Below, piece after piece: positions 7,134-11,307 of a stretch of 11,307 bases of DNA. The notes beneath the pieces were generated by a model. That model was not told where the DNA came from, made no database searches, and worked only from the letters and a program-made list of their open reading frames with translations. Position numbers and translations under genes: made by a program. The DNA lies in NCBI GenBank assembly GCA_934481505.1, contig CAKSPP010000028.1, positions 1 to 11,307 on the forward strand, written 5' to 3'. The DNA comes from an uncultured Eubacteriales bacterium. GTDB taxonomy: Bacteria; Bacillota; Clostridia; Oscillospirales; UBA644. Position 1 is the stretch's first letter; every line of letters starts with the position of its first letter.

Positions 7134-7547
7134 ATGAAAATATCCGATTATATTCAATATATTACGGGGATTATCGGCGGTTTTGTCGGCTGGTTTTTAG
7201 GCGGCTTTGACATCTTTCTTATCTTGCTCACGGTTTTTGTCGTTATCGATTATGTGAGCGGAGTTATCGCCGCAACCTGCAACGGAAAACTGTCGTCGTC
7301 GGTAGGTTTTAAGGGCATCGCAAAGAAAGTATTTATATTTTTCCTTGTCGGAATGGCTCATATCCTTGATATTTCGGTCTTGGGGCAGGGAGCAATGCTC
7401 CGCACCGCGGTAATCTTTTTCTATGCGGCAAACGAGGGGTTAAGTATTATCGAAAACTGTGCTTTGATGAATCTGCCCGTTCCGGAAGTTTTGAAAAAGG
7501 CTCTTGCCAAACTTTCAACTTCCGCAGATAAAAAAGATGAAAACTGA
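7134..7547 (+). CDS. Phage holin, TcdE/toxin-secretion type (holin_4 family)
   Basis: Holins make lesions in the cytoplasmic membrane, giving the endolysin access to the wall; TcdE-type members can also release toxins. The 137-residue product has a clear family signature: a Gly/Trp-rich first membrane segment (IIGGFVGWFLGG, about residues 13-24), a second ending in VIDYVSGVIAAT (about 28-47), LSSSVGFKGIAKKVFIF (SS-x-x-GxKGI-x-KK is typical), a third hydrophobic segment with the conserved Asp of HILD, and a final helix with YAANEGLSIIENCALMNLPVPEVL (the NE-x-x-SI-x-EN and P-x-P marks). The C-terminus is charged. Ribosome site AAGGGGT precedes ATG 7134, 4 bases after the scaffold-like gene. It overlaps the amidase start by 11 bases. 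High confidence. Confidence 0.92.
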   Translation: MKISDYIQYITGIIGGFVGWFLGGFDIFLILLTVFVVIDYVSGVIAATCNGKLSSSVGFKGIAKKVFIFFLVGMAHILDISVLGQGAMLRTAVIFFYAANEGLSIIENCALMNLPVPEVLKKALAKLSTSADKKDEN

Positions 7548-8076
7548 AAGTCTTTTTTCTCCGAATTGGTTTTCGAGAAACGGAGATACTCCCGATATTG
7601 TCGTATTTCATCAGAAAAACAGGTCGTTTCAGTCGGCAAAAAGACGGTATCTGTCGGAAAAAACGAGAGAGTCGGTGCATTACTACATAACTCTTTCGGG
7701 TAAAATTTACAGGTTTCTGCCTCTTACCGTCGCCGCCTGCAACGATGTCTGCTCTTCAAACGACCCTCTGCGAGTCGACCATTGGTCGAGAGCCGTGAGC
7801 AGAATTGTCAGAGAGCGGAAAAAAGACCCGTCCTCCTATACGGTTTCGGTTGAATTTGAGGGCGTGGAGTCGGGATTTTTGACGAAAGCACAGTTTGAAG
7901 CCGGAGTTTTTGCGTTAAAAGAAATAATGAACGAAATAAAAGAAATATACGGAAAGGAAATTTCCGTCGACCGAGAACATTTTATCGGAAGATATAAAGT
8001 CGCTCCTCTTATTTCTCCTTATTCGCCAGGCTTTGATTTTCCTCTCGGAAAGCTTATTGACGCATGTAAAACTTAA
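7537..8076 (+). CDS. Amidase_2-type phage endolysin with altered zinc site
   Basis: This is the expected N-acetylmuramoyl-L-alanine amidase partner of the holin. ATG 7537 overlaps the holin stop, so translation is probably coupled; the TTG at 7504 would be deep inside the holin gene. The 179 residues show the T7-lysozyme/PGRP fold: the first metal ligand His25 in DIVVFH, a VHYYITLSGKIYRFLP strand pair (His48-Tyr49-Tyr50), YTVSVEFEG near residue 103-109 (family 'yTVSIE.EG'), and the closing DREHFIGRYKVAP to YSPGFDFP. In close clostridial amidases the last part reads GHY...(C/D)PG. Here the second ligand His is Arg152 (AGA) and the third ligand is Ser163 (TCG). The usual Trp-His-Ala-Gly region is also absent (AACNDVCSS). 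It is probably inactive or uses another mechanism. There is no separate wall-binding domain. It is the last phage gene. Confidence 0.8.
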   Translation: MKTESLFSPNWFSRNGDTPDIVVFHQKNRSFQSAKRRYLSEKTRESVHYYITLSGKIYRFLPLTVAACNDVCSSNDPLRVDHWSRAVSRIVRERKKDPSSYTVSVEFEGVESGFLTKAQFEAGVFALKEIMNEIKEIYGKEISVDREHFIGRYKVAPLISPYSPGFDFPLGKLIDACKT

Positions 8077-8200
8077 TATTGAAATAATCGGAAAAATCAA
8101 AAATATTTTCCGATTATTTCAGTTATAATTTAATATGTAAGCTAAAATAACATAACACTTTTAATTTTAGATAAAATAACAAATAAAAAAGTATAAAAAT
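8077..8200. other. AT-rich junction between phage module and chromosome
   Basis: This non-coding spacer separates the rightward phage genes from the leftward lysC operon. Besides the perfect inverted repeat it contains a 10-base direct repeat (TAAAATAACA at 8143-8152 and 8172-8181) and a smaller inverted repeat (CTAAAAT 8142-8148 with ATTTTAG 8164-8170). It is much richer in A+T than either flank. The right attachment site of the element, if it integrates site-specifically, should be in or near this stretch. The matching left site is outside the window, and no tRNA gene is seen. Confidence 0.35.
8080..8121 (+). terminator. 16-bp perfect inverted repeat at the end of the phage operon (possible terminator)
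   Basis: The left arm TGAAATAATCGGAAAA (8080-8095) and the right arm TTTTCCGATTATTTCA (8106-8121) pair perfectly across a 10-base loop. It starts 4 bases after the amidase stop codon, the usual place for a transcription end. The stem is AT-rich with only three G-C pairs, and no clean T-run follows in either direction. It may instead stabilise the 3' end of the mRNA, or be a dyad protein-binding or integration site. Confidence 0.5.
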
Positions 8201-8234
8201 AAAGGCTATAACAGAATTTTCCGTTATAGCCTTT
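8201..8234 (-). terminator. Rho-independent terminator of the hom-lysC operon
   Basis: Read on the minus strand, an AAAGGCTATAAC stem (8234-8223) pairs perfectly with GTTATAGCCTTT (8212-8201), and an inner GAA/TTC pairing extends it past one mismatch. It is followed by a T-rich run (TTTATTTTTAT). It lies 17 bases past the lysC stop codon. The A-rich and T-rich flanks could also give weak termination for rightward phage transcription. Confidence 0.85.
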
Positions 8235-8250
8235 TCGTGTATCGGAATTC

Positions 8251-8712
8251 TTATTTAATAAATTCGTCATGAATGAATTCGACAGCCTTGTCGGCGTCTT
8301 TTCTGTCGATAAGAACCGAAATTTTAATTTCGCTTGTGGAAATCATATGAATGTTTATTCCGGCTTTATAAAGGGCTTCGAACATCTTTGCCGCAACGCC
8401 CGCGTGGGACTGCATTCCGCCTCCGACGACCGAAACTTTCGAAACTTCGGAATTTGTCGAAATATGGTTGTTCGGATAAGCTTCTTCAAGCAGTTTTACC
8501 GCTTTTTCGAGGTTATCTTCTTCAACGGTAAAGGAAATATCCTTTTTATTGTCGCGTCCGATTGACTGAAGAATTATATCAACGTTAATTTTGTTCTGTC
8601 CGAGCAGCGTGAAAAGTCTGAAAGAAACTCCGGGGACGTCTTCGAGCCCCACAATAGAAATTCTTGCACAGTTATTATCCTTTGTTACGCCGGTGATAAG
8701 CATTTTTTCCAC
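8251..8712 (-). other. Possible internal start giving a separate LysC beta (ACT-domain) subunit
   Basis: Inside lysC, on the minus strand, AAGGAGGG (8727-8720) lies 7 bases before an in-frame GTG at 8712 (Val246 of LysC). Translation from there would give a 153-residue protein consisting of the two ACT domains only. Aspartokinases of Bacillus subtilis (LysC) and Corynebacterium are known alpha2beta2 enzymes whose beta subunit is made this way, from a start in the same linker just before the 'E..~~TGV..D' strand. The site also encodes the Lys-Glu-Gly linker, so the match could partly reflect coding constraint. Confidence 0.5.
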
Positions 8713-9447
8713 TTTTGTTCCCTCCTTGACTTTCGTGCCTCTTTCATTTGAAAAGCTTGATAATACTTCGAGATTTACATGATATTTCTTTGCGAGTTCG
8801 ACCGAGCGGTTCTGTAAGACCTGAGCTCCGAGAGTTGCGAGTTCGAGCATTTCGTCGTAGGATATTACGTCGAGCTTCTTTGCATTTTTTACTTTTCTCG
8901 GATCGGCTGTATAAACTCCGTCGACATCGGTATAAATCTGGCAGAGGTCGGCTTTGAGAATTGCCGCCAGAGCCACCGCCGAGGTGTCCGAGCCTCCGCG
9001 TCCGAGGGTCGTTATGTCGTCATATTTGTTTATTCCCTGGAATCCCGTTACTATAACTATGTTTCCGTGATCGAGCTCTTTCAAGAGTCTTTCGTCCGAA
9101 ATTGTTTTTATTCTTGCGTTTGAATAGATGCTGTTCGAAACTATTCCGACCTGCCATGCGTTGAGAGAAACCGCTCTGTATCCGAGTTTTTCAATCGCCA
9201 TTGCAAGCAGGGAAGCGGATATCTGTTCTCCCGTCGAAAGGAGCATATCCATTTCTCTTTTCGAAGCCTTCGGGTTTATCTCCGCGGCTTTCGCTATCAT
9301 ATCGTCGGTTGTGTCTCCCTGTGCGGAAACGACGACAACGACGCTGTTGCCTTCTTTATATGTGTCGGTCACCGTCTTTGCAACATGAAAAATTCTTTCC
9401 GCGTTTGCAACCGAGGTGCCGCCGAATTTTTGGACTATAAGCCCCAT
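8251..9447 (-). CDS. lysC: Aspartate kinase
   Basis: This enzyme phosphorylates aspartate to aspartyl-4-phosphate, the first step toward lysine/diaminopimelate, threonine and methionine. The 398 residues match monofunctional aspartokinases. The kinase domain begins with KFGGTSV (7-13) and includes STGEQISA (71-78), GFQGIN (135-140), TTLGRGGSDTSA (147-158) and YTDVDGVYTADPR (172-184). After a linker near residues 240-250 come two ACT domains (from LITGVTKDNN; the second from VSVVGGGMQSHAGVAAKMF) that normally bind lysine and/or threonine for feedback control. Start ATG 9447 has an ideal ribosome site (AAGGAGG) 17 bases after hom, so the two form one operon read leftward. A strong internal ribosome site suggests a second product from the same gene. 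Family assignment is certain; which amino acid inhibits it cannot be read from the sequence. Confidence 0.97.
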   Translation of the reverse strand: MGLIVQKFGGTSVANAERIFHVAKTVTDTYKEGNSVVVVVSAQGDTTDDMIAKAAEINPKASKREMDMLLSTGEQISASLLAMAIEKLGYRAVSLNAWQVGIVSNSIYSNARIKTISDERLLKELDHGNIVIVTGFQGINKYDDITTLGRGGSDTSAVALAAILKADLCQIYTDVDGVYTADPRKVKNAKKLDVISYDEMLELATLGAQVLQNRSVELAKKYHVNLEVLSSFSNERGTKVKEGTKVEKMLITGVTKDNNCARISIVGLEDVPGVSFRLFTLLGQNKINVDIILQSIGRDNKKDISFTVEEDNLEKAVKLLEEAYPNNHISTNSEVSKVSVVGGGMQSHAGVAAKMFEALYKAGINIHMISTSEIKISVLIDRKDADKAVEFIHDEFIK

Positions 9448-9464
9448 TCCAAGTCCTCCTTTTG

Positions 9465-10520
9465 TTACTCGCCGATTATCGGCAGACCTTCGAAACGGTC
9501 AAATTTTATACTGCCGAATTCCGTCAGGTTTCCTTCTTTTTCTTTGTCCCACAGCACGGTTTTCTTTTCGCTGCAAACAAGAGTTTCTATAACATCGCTG
9601 CAAACCGCACTTGCCGTGGCGTCCTTGCCTGCTCCGCGTCCGAAAAACGCGACTCTTCCGACCTTGTTTCCGGTTATGCAAACGCCGTTGTAGACATCTT
9701 CGACCGTTGCCAGAGGGTGAGAAAGAGGCAACGCACAGGGGGAAACGAATATCTCGATTTTCCCGTCTTCGGCTTTCTTTGCAACGCCGAGAAGCTTGAC
9801 CGCATAGCCGTTTTCGCGTGCCCGTTTTACGGTATCGAGAGAAAGCGAGTCTATACCTTCAGTATATACGCCTTTCGGATAAATGTGATTGCCGAAAGCA
9901 AGAGATGCGAGAATACAGATTTTTCTGCAAGTGTCATAGCCCTTTATGTCCGCTGTCGGGTCTTGTTCGGCATATCCGAGTTCCTGTGCCGTTTTAAGAG
10001 CGTCGTCAAAACTGCGGTTTTCTTTTTCCATCTGGGTAAGAATATAATTTGTGGTTCCGTTAAGAATACCGACAATGCTTTCTATTTTATTTGCCGCAAG
10101 ACAGTCGTATATCGGATGAATTACGGGAATTCCTCCGCCGACCGCCGCTTCGAAAAGATAACGGACGCCGTGTTCTTCCGCAAGTCTGAAAAGCTCGTCG
10201 CCTTTTTCGGATACAAGCTCTTTATTTGATGTTACGACGTGTTTTCCTTTGCTCAAAGCTCTCTTCGTGAATTCGAAAGCCGCTCCGACGCCGCCTATCG
10301 TCTCTACAACGACCTCAACGCTGTCGTCGTTTTCGATAATTCCGAAGTCGTGAACGATTTTGTCTTCGAATCTGTTTCCCGGAAAATCTCTGATATCGAG
10401 AATATATTTTACCGAGATATCTTTCCCTGTTTTTTGTATGATGTTTTCTCTGTTGTCGTCGAAAAGTTCGGCAACGCCGCTTCCGACGGTTCCGTAACCG
10501 AGAATTGCGATTTCAGCCAT
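9465..10520 (-). CDS. hom: Homoserine dehydrogenase (short form without ACT domain)
   Basis: This enzyme reduces aspartate-4-semialdehyde to homoserine with NAD(P)H, at the branch to threonine and methionine. ATG 10520 is chosen because GAGGAAAG precedes it and the Rossmann strand begins at once (AEIAILGYGTVGSGV, with GxGxxG at 8-13); the longer reading from 10580 would start upstream of the predicted promoter. Residues 95-104 hold VVTSNKELVS with Lys100. The dimerisation/catalytic region shows EAAVGGGIPVI (124-134), GILNGTTNYIL (151-161), and DIKGYDTCRKICILASLAFG with the Asp196/Lys200 pair conserved in the family. The protein is 351 residues and ends just after the catalytic domain. Most bacterial enzymes are 400-430 with a C-terminal ACT domain for threonine feedback, missing here. 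It is the first gene of the operon with lysC. Confidence 0.95.
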   Translation of the reverse strand: MAEIAILGYGTVGSGVAELFDDNRENIIQKTGKDISVKYILDIRDFPGNRFEDKIVHDFGIIENDDSVEVVVETIGGVGAAFEFTKRALSKGKHVVTSNKELVSEKGDELFRLAEEHGVRYLFEAAVGGGIPVIHPIYDCLAANKIESIVGILNGTTNYILTQMEKENRSFDDALKTAQELGYAEQDPTADIKGYDTCRKICILASLAFGNHIYPKGVYTEGIDSLSLDTVKRARENGYAVKLLGVAKKAEDGKIEIFVSPCALPLSHPLATVEDVYNGVCITGNKVGRVAFFGRGAGKDATASAVCSDVIETLVCSEKKTVLWDKEKEGNLTEFGSIKFDRFEGLPIIGE

Positions 10521-10551
10521 TTTTCTTTCCTCTTCTTTTGATGTTTTCCTT

Positions 10552-10580
10552 ATTATACACCAATTTATCCGTGTCCGCAA
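10552..10580 (-). promoter_or_regulatory. Predicted promoter of the hom-lysC operon
   Basis: On the minus strand, TTGCGG (10580-10575) and TATAAT (10557-10552) are separated by 17 bases. The -10 is perfect and the -35 matches at TTG. The transcript would begin about 25 bases before the hom ATG, leaving no room for a lysine riboswitch or T-box leader, so control would act at initiation or through the enzymes. Confidence 0.6.
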
Positions 10581-10632
10581 GAGAAAAACGCTCGGCAGTC
10601 GTTACTTTTTTGTAAATTTTCGGCATTTACCG

Positions 10633-10661
10633 TTGAAAAGGGACTTCGGCATATATATAAT
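10633..10661 (+). promoter_or_regulatory. Predicted promoter of queH
   Basis: TTGAAA (10633-10638) and TATAAT (10656-10661) with exactly 17 bases between them form a near-consensus sigma-A promoter. The transcript would start about 10668, only some 15 bases before ATG 10683, with the ribosome site GGAGG (10672-10676) in between. No PreQ1 riboswitch fits in so short a leader. Confidence 0.75.
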
Positions 10662-10682
10662 AGGAAGCGACGGAGGTTCATT

Positions 10683-11237
10683 ATGAAAAAACTTTTTCTC
10701 CATTCCTGCTGCGGACCGTGCAGCACCCATGTTATAGATTTACTGTCAAAAGAATACGACCTGACGGTTTTTTATTATAATCCGAATATCCTGCCGGAAA
10801 GCGAATATCTTCACCGCAAAGCCGAACAGGAACGGTTTATAAAGGAATATTCCGAAAAAAACGGCGTTCATATTTCATACATCGAGGGCGACTACCTGCC
10901 CGAGACCTTTCTTTCTCTCGCAAAAGGCAGAGAAAACGAAAAGGAGGGCGGCGAACGCTGCAAAATCTGTATGGCACACCGTATGGACGTCACGGCAGCC
11001 GCCGCAAAAGCGGGCGGATACGATATTTTCTGCACAACCCTTTCGGTAAGCCCCTATAAACCCGCGGCGTTCCTTAACGAAACGGGGAAGATGCTTTCGG
11101 AAAAATACGGCATAGAATATCTCATCGCCGATTTCAAGAAAAAAGACGGATACAAACATTCGGTCGAGATGTCAAAGGAGTACGGTCTTTACAGACAGCA
11201 CTATTGCGGTTGCGGATTGCCGGAAAATTTGCAATAG
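10683..11237 (+). CDS. queH: Epoxyqueuosine reductase QueH
   Basis: QueH carries out the last step of queuosine synthesis, reducing epoxyqueuosine at position 34 of GUN-anticodon tRNAs. It is the non-homologous alternative to the cobalamin enzyme QueG (family formerly DUF208). The 184 residues contain all the marks: N-terminal LHSCCGPCS with the adjacent cysteines (Cys9, Cys10, Cys13), FYYNPNILPESEYLHRK, a central ERCKICMAHRMDVTA, and a C-terminal FKKKDGYKHSVEMSKEYGLYRQHYCGCG. These cysteines supply the iron-sulfur cluster and metal site described for QueH. GGAGG lies 6 bases before the ATG. It is transcribed away from hom and probably alone: no further gene follows before a new promoter. Length is normal. 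Family assignment is confident. Confidence 0.95.
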   Translation: MKKLFLHSCCGPCSTHVIDLLSKEYDLTVFYYNPNILPESEYLHRKAEQERFIKEYSEKNGVHISYIEGDYLPETFLSLAKGRENEKEGGERCKICMAHRMDVTAAAAKAGGYDIFCTTLSVSPYKPAAFLNETGKMLSEKYGIEYLIADFKKKDGYKHSVEMSKEYGLYRQHYCGCGLPENLQ

Positions 11238-11264
11238 TTCACAAAAGCGTTACAGAAAAAGGTA

Positions 11265-11293
11265 TTGACAAGGGGATTTTTGTGTGGTATAAT
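11265..11293 (+). promoter_or_regulatory. Consensus promoter with extended -10 for a gene beyond the right edge
   Basis: A perfect TTGACA (11265-11270), a 17-base spacer and a perfect TATAAT (11288-11293) occur here. A TG dinucleotide one base before the -10 adds the extended element. It starts 28 bases after queH and points right. Such strong promoters usually serve stable RNA or highly expressed genes, but the target is not in the window. Confidence 0.85.
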
Positions 11294-11307
11294 AATTGAG
11301 CTGTCGC

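Noticed and set aside
6868..7137. Plus-strand frame of 89 codons overlapping the Gp20-like gene
   Set aside because: Very Arg/Ser-rich, out of frame with a gene showing family motifs, no ribosome site.
8077..8250. CRISPR or short-repeat array in the AT-rich spacer
   Set aside because: Only one 10-base direct repeat and simple inverted repeats are present; no regular repeat-spacer pattern.
9462..10229. Long open frame (255 codons) on the + strand opposite hom
   Set aside because: It lies entirely antisense to a clearly conserved gene, has no family motif, and its Cys/Phe/Arg-rich composition is that of a mirror frame produced by codon bias.
10521..10682. Riboswitch (lysine, T-box or PreQ1) between hom and queH
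   Set aside because: The predicted promoters leave leaders of only about 15-25 bases on either side, and no riboswitch-like fold is apparent.
11238..11264. Terminator directly after queH
   Set aside because: No inverted repeat followed by a T-run is visible in the 27 bases before the next promoter.

Overview
The window joins two kinds of sequence: a late-gene module of a very compact tailed-phage-like element (1-8076, all + strand, entering at the left edge) and ordinary bacterial chromosome (about 8200-11307). The host is most likely an uncultured member of the Firmicutes/Clostridia. This rests on the TcdE/BhlA-type holin, the Gp20-type scaffold remnant, the clostridial-endolysin-like amidase, the hom-lysC pair, queH, strong AGGAGG-type ribosome sites and TTGACA/TATAAT promoters. 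No 16S or other taxonomic marker is present, so this is inference.

Phage module: large terminase (5' end missing), SPP1-type portal, P22-like major coat protein, head-tail adaptor, head-closure-like protein, tail-terminator-like protein, putative tail tube, a 50-residue ORF, a baseplate-hub/tail protein, a short Gp20-type scaffold relic, a holin and an amidase-type endolysin. Genes are spaced by a few bases or overlap, which indicates one operon read left to right. Within the window there is no tape measure, no recognisable tail-assembly chaperone pair, no distal tail protein, no fibres, no prohead protease, and no scaffold between portal and coat. The whole structural and lysis set fits in about 8 kb. 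The scaffold-like gene is displaced behind the tail hub. The amidase keeps its fold motifs but has lost two of three predicted zinc ligands. The portal's best ribosome site points at an ATA codon. Base composition and codon choice look like those of the neighbouring host genes. Together these suggest an old, reduced or domesticated phage-like particle, though a complete phage of unusual architecture is not excluded.

Junction (8077-8250): a 16-bp perfect inverted repeat starts just after the amidase stop, followed by AT-rich DNA with a short direct repeat, then the terminator of the leftward lysC operon. The element's right boundary should lie here, but the left end is outside the window.

Chromosome: hom (ACT-less homoserine dehydrogenase) and lysC (aspartokinase) form a leftward operon for the aspartate-family amino acids, with a possible internal start for a separate ACT-domain beta subunit of LysC. 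Divergently, queH (queuosine biosynthesis) runs rightward from a near-consensus promoter. The last 45 bases hold a consensus extended -10 promoter for a gene beyond the right edge.
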